Below, in pieces: positions 46,300 to 57,544 of a stretch of DNA of 64,000 nt (position 1 is its first letter; every line of letters begins with the position of its first letter). Under the pieces are notes generated by a model. The model ran no database searches and had not been told where the DNA came from. It saw nothing but the letters and a program-made list of their open reading frames with translations. This DNA is from Zhengitettix transpicula (taxonomy: Eukaryota; Arthropoda; Insecta; Orthoptera; Tetrigidae), in NCBI GenBank assembly GCA_037074705.1, contig CM073590.1, positions 132,699,600-132,763,599 on the forward strand, given 5' to 3'. The position numbers and the translations under genes were made by a program.

Positions 46300-47627
46300 T
46301 GTAAAGCATTGAGGGAATGCATTGTTTCGGAACAGTGCACATGTTGGAGTGAGGATGCAAGTGCAAAGTAATTGCGGGTCCTGTCTCGATGTGACAAGAC
46401 AGAGCGACAATATATTTGTTTCGGATTAATGGTCTTGGCCGGCACAGGAAGTGGCAATGTGTACTTAGGATTTGTAAAGCAGGGCAAGCGCGCGGGTGGC
46501 CGGTCGCAAGATGTATCGGTTTAGGAAAGGCATTGTGTCTGACCAGTGGCGTATTTACTTAGGATTTGTAAGGAGGGGTCAGCGCAAGTCGTGTGAGGGT
46601 GAGAAGACAAGTCCAGAGTAATTAAGGGTGAGGATACGTGCAAAGTAATTACGGGTCCTATCTCGATGTGACATGACGGAGGGGCTAGCTATTTGCTAAG
46701 GAACTGCAGCTGCAGAATGTAAATCTCAGTAATGGAGAAACTGTCATCGCGCATTGCGACGTAGTCTTGGAACAAAGGGAAAACGAAGAGACTAGCAGTA
46801 TATAAGGGAGAGATAAGCTATTGTGAGTTAGTCAGCGTGGGAGAGGGGTGCTGTGTGCATCGAGGGTTGAGTTTTGGAGTTAGAGTGGAGGAGGAATGCT
46901 GTGGGCATCGAACTCGGAAGTCGGAAGTTGGAATTGAGTGTCAGAGCGGAGGGGAAGCTGTGAGCTGAAGTATGGAGAAAGAAAGCAGCCTGCGAGAGAA
47001 ATAGAAAATTATTCAACTATAAACATTTTCATATACAGAAATTCAATCTATAGTAATATCAAAATTTGACCACTGTCTTCAATGATAGGAGACCAGGACA
47101 CAGCATCCAGCGTCGAGTAGTTTTCTCAACGAGCAACTGGGATGTCCTTTACCGAATATGGAGAATCAGCTATCGTCGAACCAATAATATGTGTTAGAGT
47201 CAGTGTGTGTAAACGTCCAGTCTATAACGTGTGTGTGTAATGAACGAGCCAAATGTTCCTGAGGAATCGTGAGTTGAAATTTAAGGTATTAATATGTGTA
47301 AACGTAATTAAAAGATACGGTCAGATATAGTTCTTTTTTTGTGTTAATAAAATAAACTCTTTTAAATTTAGAAGCAATCTGTAGAATAAGTTCGTTCATA
47401 AGTTTCGTCGATGCCTAGACGATTAAATACTTCTGTGTAATTTAAAGATAAATGTTGGGTTCTTTGATTATTTAAGTGTTCTGTCCGTTATCAAACCCAG
47501 TAAAGACCCATGAGAGAGATATGTTTTTTATTAAATTGTATAAATGATAATTTTTAATAAATTGTTTGTTTGTTAAAGAAATATAAATATTATTTTTTTA
47601 TATTTACGCCTTTATGTGATCATTACA
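46300..47627 (+). repeat. Solo LTR (family C), ATAT target duplication
   Basis: Starts TGTAAAGCATTGAGGG after ATAT and ends GTGATCATTACA before ATAT. The 3' part carries GTAAACGTAATTAAAAGATA, CGTTATCAAACCCAGTAAAG and ACCCATGAGA, shared with family A. The 5' part (to about 47260) is unique and includes an inexact internal duplication around CAAAGTAATTGCGGGTCCTG and CAAAGTAATTACGGGTCCTA. Confidence 0.82.
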
Positions 47628-48304
47628 ATATATAAAATGGAGTCGCGGAGGAGAAAGGACGGCATTCTTGAATCTTGTTACAAGCAGTTCACACGTCGTC
47701 TTCAGGTTATTAGCAAGGGCAATTTTTATGAAAGTTAAAAGGGAGAATATACGGTTGTAACAGACAGGTGTAAACGATACTACTAGGCTACCTCGGAAAT
47801 ACATATAAAGAAGTTCACAGACGCAAACGCCAGAATTTAACGCTGCGTACCTGACAAAAATTTTCCAACGTAAATAATAGTCACAGAAATTTGTAAATAT
47901 ATGCCACTTATGCCAAATATCTCCCCAAGAATACTGTCAGAAAATGAGATCTAGCAATAATTATAATTTTAATATTCTTAAATAAAAAGTTGAAATAGAA
48001 AATAAATTAAATAATTAATTAATGAATCTCTACAAATGAAAAATAAAATCCGCACCTTACAATATCGGTAGGAGTTATAAATTTCTAGATGTGCACATAT
48101 ATAACTACTATTTATGAATAAAGTGTAACCTTACAAATTTAACTTCGCCTCGCCTCCCTAATTCTGAGTTACTGTGTATTCGTTCCCAGAAGACGAATTA
48201 GCTTTCTTATTGTACTCACTTTACGTAATTATGAAAATTAACAACACTTTGAACTAATGGATCCGTGTAACCTTTTCCGAAAAGAGATCCCATTAAATAT
48301 ACGA
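47628..48304. other. Anonymous intron sequence
   Basis: Nothing recognised between the family C LTR and the LINE fragment. Confidence 0.5.
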
Positions 48305-48480
48305 GAATACACTTGAATCATTTCTCTGGCAATTCTTTAATAACTTAACCCGTGATTAGATCGTAACCTGGTGATTTACGAGGATTTAAGTTCGTTAGAA
48401 TTGTACTCTTGACTTCACTTGTTTTAAAGTGTTTGATCGGTAGATAGAGTTGAAGGAGAAGTTTCAAGGTGAAGATTTTT
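48305..48480 (-). pseudogene. Second fragment of the Jockey-like LINE
   Basis: This segment is a close copy of 45868-46020. Both contain the bases for KSPGYDLIT (gatcgtaacctggtgattta on the plus strand) and the upstream HFKT block. It covers only the start of the reverse transcriptase and is directly followed by the LTR-type repeat ending at 49219. Confidence 0.75.
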
Positions 48481-48569
48481 CACTTTTGAGAGCTTCTGGA
48501 AACCTCGACCAATCCATCTCTGTTCCGAGGCACCTCTATATACTGAAGTCTGATCTCGATGTTTGAGAT

Positions 48570-49216
48570 TCTAAAATAATTAATTTGTGTGTGTTTGTGA
48601 AAGTTTATTTGCAATAAAAAGGGCATATTTTCAAATTTAATACGTTTCATTTGTTAAAAAATGTGGTTGGTATAAAATCTGTGGAAGTGAAATTGAAGAT
48701 GAACATATGGTATGTAGCTTTATTTTAAATTTAATAAAATAAAAATACAGTGTAAACCTTGTATAATTGTTGTACCGTCAAATTTCATTTCGTTTTGAGT
48801 TAATATTTTTGGGGAATATTTTAAAGTTAAACACTTCTGTAATTTCAACTAAACAATTATTCTGTAAATTTTATATTTAATTTCAATTCTATACTTTCCT
48901 GAAGCCCGATTAAATGCCCTGGGATGAAATGTAAAGAGACTCATTTAATGATTTGCCGTAGAAAATTTTATGTAAATTTATATGTAAAATCCATTTTTCT
49001 GTTTTAAATATATTTTTTAAATATTATATTAATAAAATATCGGTTTTTCATTTCAAACCTTTCACTAAATATTAAGAATTGCTATTAAAATTGTTAACTT
49101 GAAGATTTCATTAATTTAATTTAAATTTAGTATTGCATCAAGTAGCTCTTCAAAGTAAATAAAAAGCTATAAGTTGCATTGTATTAAATTAATTAAAAAC
49201 ATTCCAAGTGTTTATT

Positions 49217-49219
<3 letters not shown>
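48570..49219 (+). repeat. LTR (family B), 5'-truncated, ending in (TA)n
   Basis: Aligns with 18945-19803. Ends GTGTTTATTACA followed by (AT)n. Its 5' part is replaced by LINE fragment sequence. Confidence 0.75.

Positions 49220-49262
<43 letters not shown>
49220..49262. repeat. (TA)n microsatellite
   Basis: TA repeats directly after the LTR end at 49219. Confidence 0.97.
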
Positions 49263-49266
<4 letters not shown>

Positions 49267-49431
49267 TATATTCAGGAGAGATAGTGACTATGATATATTA
49301 GTAATTGATTATTAAGATGAAATAATACAATGTGCAACTATTACATTACATTTTGAAAAATTTGCTCTGACTACATAACAAGAAGAATAATAAAACTGAT
49401 GTATTTATCCATGAGGACCATAGTTGCTTAC

Positions 49432-49755
49432 CTCGAGGCTTGGGGTCACCCTTGATGCGGAATGAGACGCTCACGTCTTCCCCCACTGCAGCGTTGACAT
49501 CGCTGTCAGGTCGCGAAACGAAAAGAGCAGGCTTGCCGCCCCTGGAAGAGGCGGGGGTCACAACGGACACGCTCGCCGTCGAGTCTGCAACGCCCCACAC
49601 GTTGTGAGCGCGGCACAAGTACACGCCCGCCTCCCGCTCCGTCGCCGCCCCCGCCAGCACGAGCGTATGCAGGCCGCCCTCCACCCACGTCTTGGCGGCG
49701 GGCGCATGCAGGGGCTGTCCGTTCCGCAGCCACGTGACGGCCGGCGCCGGGGTGC
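49432..49755 (-). CDS. Ig-domain protein, exon C (end of one Ig, start of the next)
   Basis: A 324-bp phase 1-1 exon has an ATTTCAG acceptor and a CGAG|GTAAGC donor. It opens with TPAPAVTWLRNGQPL, the C strand of the domain begun in exon B, and runs to EREAGVYLCRAHNVWG with the F-strand cysteine. A proline/serine/glycine linker follows, then KPALFVSRPDSDVNAAVGED and VSVSFRIKGDPKPR, the first half of a third domain. In that half the B-strand cysteine is replaced by Phe (VSFRIKG). Local base composition is strongly GC-rich compared with the intron. The exon therefore bridges two Ig domains, an arrangement seen in large modular muscle proteins. I cannot separate obscurin/Unc-89 from stretchin- or titin-like relatives from memory alone. 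Confidence 0.85.
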
Positions 49756-50000
49756 CTGAAATGTTATTATCGAAAACACAAATTAATCAAAATGTAGTTT
49801 GTTTATTGTTTATGTTCAGAATAAAATCTTAATTGATTACATTGAACAAAGGGCATAAATCATGAGCAAACATGTTAGTTAATAGTTTTTTTTGTCATAA
49901 AATATATAAACCATAGTTCTTTCTCGCAGCTAAAATTAACTAATAACTATTAGATCTAAATGAGCATCACTTTTAGGCGCAGCAGACTGAGGCAGGAAGT

Positions 50001-50537
50001 AAGCCTGCGAGAGGATTTCTCGCAGGTGAACCTTCCCAGAGAGCTCTGGCGGGGGCTACCTTTGGGGATGCTCTCACATCTCTCTGGTTTTTTTGAACTA
50101 AGGTTCCCACATGCCGAGGCACCTCGGTCTGTTTTGAGAGGTGTATGTTCCGGGGTCGCAGATCTTGGGCATACGGCAAGGGTTGTCCGCTATTCCTATT
50201 GGAATAGTCGGCCAGCTGCCTCCTAAACTGGCCAAGGCATGGCGAGGGGTAAGCTGCGTCCCCACAGCAAACCCCTCTCCCGCTATCGGAAGGGCGTGGG
50301 ACAAGTACCCAATGCCCGACCTACCCGATGCAGGTTTTTCTAGGGTTTTCCTTGCATTTCTTTAGGCGAATGCCGGGTAGGATCCTTAAACCATAGCCCG
50401 GGGGCCCTAGTTAACCCTTGACTACCTTTCTCCACTCTTCCGCATCCCCCCTTTCAAATCCCTTTTCCTATGCTATAAAAGGGGCGTTGCCACTATGTGG
50501 ATTACCCTATACATAGCCTGTCTACACTAAAAAAGGC
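50001..50537 (+). mobile_element. S-repeat copy 14 (full length)
   Basis: Starts with the hairpin AGCCTGCGAGAGGATTTCTC GCAGG and ends CATAGCCTGTCTACACT with a short A-run. It is followed directly by two more sense copies. Confidence 0.87.
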
Positions 50538-50699
50538 CAATTGCCGGGTAGGATCCTTAAATCATAGCCCGGGGGTCCTAGTTAACCCTTGGCTACCTTC
50601 CCGCGACCCCCCTATCAAATCCTTTTCCTATGCTATAAGAGGGGCGTTGCCACTATGTGGATTACCCTATACGTAGCCTGTCTACATCTTAAAAAAAAC
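50538..50699 (+). mobile_element. S-repeat copy 15 (5'-truncated)
   Basis: Begins CCAATTGCCGGGTAGGATCC and ends TAGCCTGTCTACATCTT with A8. Confidence 0.82.
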
Positions 50700-51066
50700 T
50701 GGGCATACGTTGAGAGTTGTCTGCTGTTTCCATTGAAACAGTCGGCCAGCTGTCTCCTAAACTGGTCAAGGCACGGAGAAGGGAATGCTGCGTCCCCACA
50801 GCAAGCTTCTCTCCAGCCATCGAAAGGGCGTGGGACAAGTACCCAAAGCCCGACTTACCTGATGAAGGTCTTCTAGGGTTTGTCATGCATCACTTTTAGG
50901 CGAATGCCGGGTACGATCTTTAAATTATAGTTCGGTGACCCTAGTTAACCCTTCGTTACCTTCCTCTACCCTTACGCATCCCCCTTTTCAAATCCCTTCC
51001 TATGCTATTAAAGGGGAGTTGCGACCATGTGGATTACCTTCATGTAGCTTGTTATTCTAAAAAAAT
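50700..51066 (+). mobile_element. S-repeat copy 16 (5'-truncated)
   Basis: Begins TGGGCATACGTTGAGAGTTG and ends TAGCTTGTTATTCT with A7. It is more diverged than the two copies before it. Confidence 0.82.
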
Positions 51067-52734
51067 TTAAAAAATGCTATAAACTAAATAAATGATTAAT
51101 AAATAGTTTAAATAATATGAAATTTCGGAAGTTTATTTACCGAAATATAAATACCGCTGATGATAATTTTTATTATTATTTATTATACATATAAAAAAGT
51201 ATTTTTCATCTAAAAACGTATTTTACAGAACTGACTATTACATTAACCCTGAAAATGTACAATGCCTTATATGCATCTTTCAATTACATTCTTAAGGTAA
51301 ATTAACGTTGCTTTTTGAGTCCGTTATGGCCAAACTGTTCAGCTATTCTTTTCTTGGTTAAAATTTGAATTTAATTAATTTGAGAGTGCGAATCCTCTGT
51401 CCATTTATGGACTCGACAGAATGATCAGAAGTCCGCTACGCCGTTCAAAGCCACCGCAGAACAGAGTAAGAGCTCACACCTCACCAACCACAGTATATAT
51501 TCACGGATATCGTGAATATTTTGTATTTTCAAGTACCCTATTGCCAGAGTCCTCAGTTGATTAAATTTAATTAAATTTGCCATGTTGTGGTTCACCCCAC
51601 TGTTTACGTAAGAACCCCGATACAAACAGGAAATCTCTGTTATTATTATTTGATTGTTTACAGTTTCAAGTAAAATTCAATTTTAAGCTTTCGTTTTTTA
51701 TCATTAAAATATTATTTAAAATTTTTGTATCAAATAGAAACCCCATTAATCTTGCCCCGTGGAAATAATTATTACAAGACGAATACATTTCACTACGAGT
51801 GTACTATAAACGGTGCGTCAATTAACATTTTGCGATAATTGTCATATGTTTTGATGGTTTGTGATAAGTATCTTTGGCACTTAATCCATGTTAGCTGTTA
51901 AAAGTAAGTGCGGGACGTGTTAGTCCAATGAAGACAGATCTCGTCATCCACATCGAGATTCTTGTCTCACGTGTTTAGATGGCTCGCTGTCTTGACAATC
52001 CTGGCGGCGACGCCTACAACAAACTGATGGACTTCAAAGCTAAAATATGCGGCCACACACAACTTGGATCAGAAACTCTGGGCGTAGCACCAATATCTCT
52101 TTAAACAATTACCTACATTTGTTAGATTAACGCAGATCAACAGGCGATCAGACATCGATATCTTTTATTATCGGTTACATCTAAGAATAAACATACTATT
52201 GTAATAGATTTTCAACCCTATATATTTTCATATCCTTATATCCGCTTTGTTTACATAGTTATTATTTATCTGGCGAAATTAAACCAATTTCTTCAAATTC
52301 TCGTGTAACAGGTTTGTTTTCCATAAGCTTTCGGCAAAAGCAGCCATTTTCAACCGCAATAAACACAACAATATCATTTTATTCAAACGTATTACAGTCA
52401 CAAAACCACTTAATAGCCTTATTATTAAGCCATATTAGGACACACTTGTATGTGTTATAAATTTTTATTCCCGTTCGAATATGATCATCCATATAGTTAG
52501 TTATATTTATTTATTTTACTAACAAATGATTAAAAACAGCCGATATCTTTACAATTACATGTGTATTTTGACTCAAGTCATTCCATCTCTACACGAAAAT
52601 ATGAAGTTCCAAAGTAAATTACGTGAAGTGGGGATTGAATTGTATGCCATTGATTACCAACGGTTCGTGGTTTGTCTCGTTGATTTTTAAACATTTACGG
52701 TAATCATTTCAGGATAACGAAGCCAAAAATATAT
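51067..52734. other. Anonymous AT-rich intron sequence
   Basis: Nothing recognised in intron B-C. Confidence 0.5.
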
Positions 52735-53614
52735 TGTAATAAACAAATGGAAGGCGTTAATTAATTTAAAAGAATGATTAAATTTAAAACATGAAATAAA
52801 ATTTATTATCACTTTGTGGCTTCAAACTCAAATCAATTACAATTAAAATTTTTATATCTTTTACTGGGTTTGATAATGAACACAAAAAAAATGATTTAAA
52901 ATCTTATTAACAAAACAGTTCACAATTTACCTAAACAATATGTCGATAGAATGAAAGAAATTAAAAAGTAAAGAAATTAACTTTGATTGACAATTGAAAG
53001 AGAACGAAATCTGACTTTATCCTTTAATTAGCGTTAGCAATATTATTCAAAATTATGTTACTTACGGGCCGTCGGTCTGGAACCAGAACAATCAATTTTA
53101 CCTCGTTCGGACACTTTTACACTCTTTAATTATTTAATAACAGGCCTTGGTTTTCACTGATTCTACACTTCATTTTAATATTTGGCAAGATTGGCTGTAT
53201 TCCGTTGACTACTCCGCTCCACAATAATTTACCAATGTTCTCCTGGATTAATTTCTCCACGAATATTTTGGAAGTTTTATTCTGACAAAAACTGCTCTTA
53301 CTTTCCAATATTTATGCTGCAATACTTCCGTGAATGTTTTCTTTGTATTAATTCACAACTTTAACTAGATATACATTAATGATGTCTAGTCTCTGCTCAA
53401 GTTTTATTACTTGTTCTGCTCCTCGTAATGTTTCTCCGCCAACTAACTATCCTAGTGCTCTCGAGTTTGAGCGCGCATTTTCATTTCGGCATTTTCTCAA
53501 AGCAACAGAGCTCAGCGCTATTGTTGCTCTGCTCGCCTTACCGCTATAACGGATTTATTAAACAATTCAAATTTTATGTCCAAACAATTAATGGTCTAAA
53601 TAACTACTGCTACA
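52735..53614 (-). repeat. Solo LTR (family A), ATAT target duplication
   Basis: Runs TGTAATAAAC...CTGCTACA between ATAT at 52731-52734 and 53615-53618. On the minus strand the blocks match family A, including GTTTGATAATG-type and AGATTTCGTTCTCTTTCAAT-type sequence near 52860-53010. Confidence 0.85.
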
Positions 53615-53618
53615 ATAT

Positions 53619-54499
53619 ATTTCGTATGGTTAAATGTGATAAATACTTTACAATAACTAAATTAAGCGGCCAAAAACAAAGTAATAATTAGCATTGAAAT
53701 TAAAACAATAAAAATTTGGATTATGTACATTAACTGTTAGAAACGATATATATATTGTTCTTAATAACCAATTTAAGTACAACATTTTTTAATTATGTTC
53801 TATTAATATATTCTAAAATTTAATATTATATAAATTAATATTTAGTAAATTTCAAATGCGTGCCTTTTTTAATTTAATGTTGGCTACACTTGATGAAGTT
53901 CCCGTTTAGGGACAAAAGTCGTGATTTTTATTGTATTAATTGCTTTGTAAAATTTTAAACATTTTCTGATTTATTGGGCAGTTAATTTATCATTACGAAA
54001 TTTTTCTTCTTATTTTCTTTTCTTCAATTCAAGAAATCGGATAACTGATGTAAATGAATAAATATTTTGAGCACGAGTAAATAAAATCAGTAATTGTGTA
54101 AAATAAAATAAATAAGAGCTTGAAATTAAACAACATGTCTACTAAAATATTCAAATAAATAATAAAATTGGTCACCAAGCTATGATTTGTTTTATAACTA
54201 AATTGTATTATAGCAATATATTTGTGTACAAAACATTGATGAGTTTATGTAAACATTAAAAAAATTAATTGTCTGTTCGGCAAAACAAGCATTAAAAACT
54301 TTTGGAATGAATTTTCTCGAATTATGACCTGAAAAGCTCAGCACGAAAAATATCTAAGAGGCTCGTGTTTATCAGGTCTTCAGACATGTTTGTCATCTAT
54401 TTATAAGCATCCGAATTCTCCGAACCAGTCCTTGTGCCAAATAACCAGGTGTTGCAAAGTCGCAGAAAGACGTTCGTTATCATTTGTGGACAAACTTAC
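53619..54499. other. Anonymous AT-rich intron sequence before exon B's donor
   Basis: Includes GATGAAGTTCCCGTTTAGGG near 53893. No coding frame. Confidence 0.45.
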
Positions 54500-54616
54500 C
54501 GGCCACTTGGACTTGCAGTGCGATTGTCGCCCCACTTGATACTTGATGGTCAGTCAGAGCACTCGTGAAGTAGGGACGGCGGAAGTCCTGCGGGCCTCGG
54601 CGGTGATCGTCTTTCC
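54500..54616 (-). CDS. Ig-domain protein, exon B (first half of a Cys-less Ig)
   Basis: A 117-bp phase 1-1 exon lies between a TATTTTCAG acceptor and a GCCG|GTAAGT donor. It encodes a short charged linker (KDDHRRGPQDFRR), then PYFTSALTDHQVSSGATIAL and QVQVAG. This is the A to B/C strand half of an I-set domain; the second half is in the exon at 49432-49755. Where the B-strand cysteine normally sits the residue is Val (LQVQVAG). The reading frame joins perfectly at both ends. Loss of this cysteine is common in Ig domains of cytoplasmic muscle proteins, which cannot form the disulfide. The exon is too short and split to be found by a simple length-based ORF search. Confidence 0.82.
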
Positions 54617-54799
54617 CTGAAAATATTGATATTTATTCATCACCTAATACATGTATTGTTTACATAATTAACCGATTAAGAAAACGACAGCTTGATCGAA
54701 ATGCCTGTCAGTCCTAAAGTGTTAATTGATGTCAGGTATTTGTTCATGTTTCCTTTAACATATAAGTATTAGAGTAACGTTTCCAATAAACATATTACG

Positions 54800-55965
54800 T
54801 GGTTGATCTGAAAAGTCCCGGCCTAATGATGAAAATGACAAATTGTGTTCTATTCCAACAGAATCACATTTCACCCAGCACGGTTCCAGTGTAATTTAAT
54901 TCGTCTCTTATGTAGGACCTTCTCCAAAATCCCGTTGATAGTGGCAATCGTTTCTTGATTGAACGGAAATCATTCACCAGCGAGGAAAACTTTCAATTCC
55001 CATAACAAATGGAAGTCAGAGGGTAGAACGATACATGTTACACTTCAACGATAAGATCTCTCAATTTTCCCATCGCAAAGACTCTTTTGTGGGCTGGTAC
55101 ATTCTCCATTTTCTTAAGTCAGGTCTGATTTAACTAAATTTTGTGATACAACTTCGTTACACGTATAGAATGGTATTCAAAGGTAATTAAATATTTTTGA
55201 GATGCACGATCAACAGTCCCCCCAAAAAACGACCAAAAAACGACGCCATGATCTTCCCCGCCGATGGAAAAGTCTTTGCCTTTATCGGAGCTGAAGTACC
55301 AGATTCTATCCACTGCAGGGACTGTTCTTTGGATTCTTGTGAATCTATGTTTCAACGATTGTTGCATATTGATACCAAAATCAATATTGCTTTTCGTAAC
55401 ACGCGCCAAGCTGTTTGGAAAATATAGCCTGAATGCGTTTTTTATGCGCAAAGCTTTTTTATATTAAAATCCTCGTGAATAATGTAACCGACGCAATCTT
55501 TTAATATCCCTACAATTTCACAAACTTTCGTACGCCGATCTTCCTAAATCATTTCCAGCTTTTTTCTACGATTTCAAGTATGGTTGCACTTTTTGGATGT
55601 CAACACGTGGATCATCTCGGACGGCATCAAGGCGTTGGCTGCCAATTTCATAATGGAGAAAATATATAGGCCTACACATTTACGGTACGGGAATTATTTT
55701 TCCCGGTTTAAACCTTTAATAAAATTTTATCACTGCTCAGCACTCAATTTTTTGCACTTTTAACAACACTTGTACAGCAACTAATTTAAGCGACTAACTA
55801 CCGCTTAATGTCCTTACATACAATTTCACGCGACGTCTACTGACAATTATGTCAATTTGACAGAAGTACTGCCATCTAACAGTGAGGTTGAGACATTTCT
55901 CAGAGAGAAACGTCGAAAAATCGACATCAGTACCTATTAGGCCTAACCATATACTATGGACACAT
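54800..55965 (-). pseudogene. Decayed mariner-like transposase copy
   Basis: On the minus strand a frame at 55134-55451 ends with GGEDHGVVFWSFFGGTVDRA, a transposase 'vFWD..G.l..d' segment. After a break comes a NVPAHKRVFAMGKL block (near 55060-55105, the DNAPAHK region) and then SDFHLLWELKVFLAGE and FNQETIATINGILEKVL (54900-55010). The latter match the SDFhLF..LK.fLaGq..sneEvi segment of mariners. The left edge (near 54805) begins GGTTGATCTGAAAAGTCCCG, which looks like a terminal repeat; I could not fix the other end. Several stops are present. It sits in intron A-B of the Ig gene, close upstream of exon B. Confidence 0.7.
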
Positions 55966-56139
55966 CTTTGACGCATGAACGCAGCCTTTAGATCTTCCAA
56001 CATGTAGCTAGAAAGTACTGACAGGTAAATAATATAAATATTTCGGGAGGTTTTCCTGCATAGATTAGTGACGCGCTCGGGTGAAGTCGTTTGTGACAGA
56101 GGTTTCTTCTCTCACAGTAACAGCGTAATTTATATAAAT

Positions 56140-56305
56140 GTTTTTTTTTAGGGCAACAGGCTACATGAGGGTAATACACATTGGGCAACTCCCCTTTAAT
56201 AGCATAGGAAGGGATTTGAAAGGGGGGATGCGGAAGGGTAGAGGAAGGTAGCCAAGGGTTAACTAGGGCCCCCGGGCTATATTTTAAGGATCCTACCCGG
56301 CATTG
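56140..56305 (-). mobile_element. S-repeat copy 17 (left arm of a foldback)
   Basis: Antisense copy from T9 GGGCAACAGGCTAC-type sequence to GATCCTACCCGGCAT. There it meets copy 18 head to head. Confidence 0.84.
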
Positions 56306-56707
56306 TTCTGAGAGGTGTATGTTCCGGGGTCACAGACCTTGGGCATATGGTAAGGGTTGTCCGCTATTCCCATTGGAATAGTCGGCCAGCTGCCTCCTAA
56401 ACTAGTCGAGGCACGGAGAAGGGAATGCTACGTCTCCAAAGAAAACTCGTCTCCCGTTATCGGAAGGTCGTGGGACACGTACCCAACGCCCGACCTACCT
56501 GATGCAGGTTTTTCTATGGTTTTACCTGCATTTCTTTTGGCGAATGCCGGGTAGGATCCTTAAAAAGAAAGCCCAGGGGCCCTAGTTATACACTTGGCTA
56601 CCTTCCTCTACCCTTCCACACCCCCCCTTTCAAATCCCTTCCTATGCTATTAAAGGAGAGTTGCCACCATGTGGATTACCATCATATAGCCTGTTTCTCT
56701 AAAAAAT
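56306..56707 (+). mobile_element. S-repeat copy 18 (right arm of a foldback)
   Basis: Sense copy from GTTCTGAGAGGTGTATGTTC to CATATAGCCTGTTTCTCT and A6. Confidence 0.84.
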
Positions 56708-57544
56708 GAGAATTTGTCAAATCACATCGAATCCATGTGTAATATTTCACTGCTTTGATAGGGCTACCAACACTTATTAATAATTAGATAAAAAAATATT
56801 GAAGATATATTTTCAAAGAACCTGTGATTCAAATAGCCACCGGAACCTTCCAAATTCTTTTCCTGGTTATTAAGAGAAGACTCTCTGAAATGTGCACCGC
56901 TGTGTGGTGAGTCCGATAGGTTTAATTACTTCGTATTTAACGAGCCAAGAGTAGTTGTTATGAAACCTGTTGTCTTTGCAGAGGTTCAGCCAGCCTTGTA
57001 ATGGAATGAGAGGCTAGAAACCCTCTCATAACTAATTATGCCTCGAAGGAATCAGTAGAATTTACAGTCGATGATTATTCACTCATTCTACCTCAGCATT
57101 TACATCAATAAACGTGCCATTAATTCACATTATCTCAAGTCGATTTATTCAAATATAGGGACTCTCAAAATTGAAATTAGACTTAAACTACATTAGGAGT
57201 GGCATTAATCTCTGTGAACGATAAAATAGTTGATTTAAGTGTAGTATTGGCAGTTCCCTAGTTGCGTAACCCCACAGTCGTTTATCACAGATTGTCACAT
57301 ATATATACCAAATTTGATTGAAATAATTTCATGCAAATACATCTATTTATATATCTAGAAATACACAGATATAGAATACGAAGTTCAAAATATATTATAA
57401 TTTGTTGTCTCTAAGAAAGATCAAATTCCCGAAGTTTCGATAATCTGTAATTAAAATCATAACATGCGCCTGTACATTATACGTTAATAATACTAAAACC
57501 GACCAAACTTAAAATAAAGAAACAAAAACTAAGATAATATGAAT
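56708..57544. other. Anonymous intron sequence
   Basis: Nothing recognised in intron A-B. Confidence 0.5.

Noticed and set aside
49558..49779. Arg-rich alternative frame over Ig exon C
   Set aside because: A shadow of the real exon, whose frame gives clear Ig motifs and correct splice phases.
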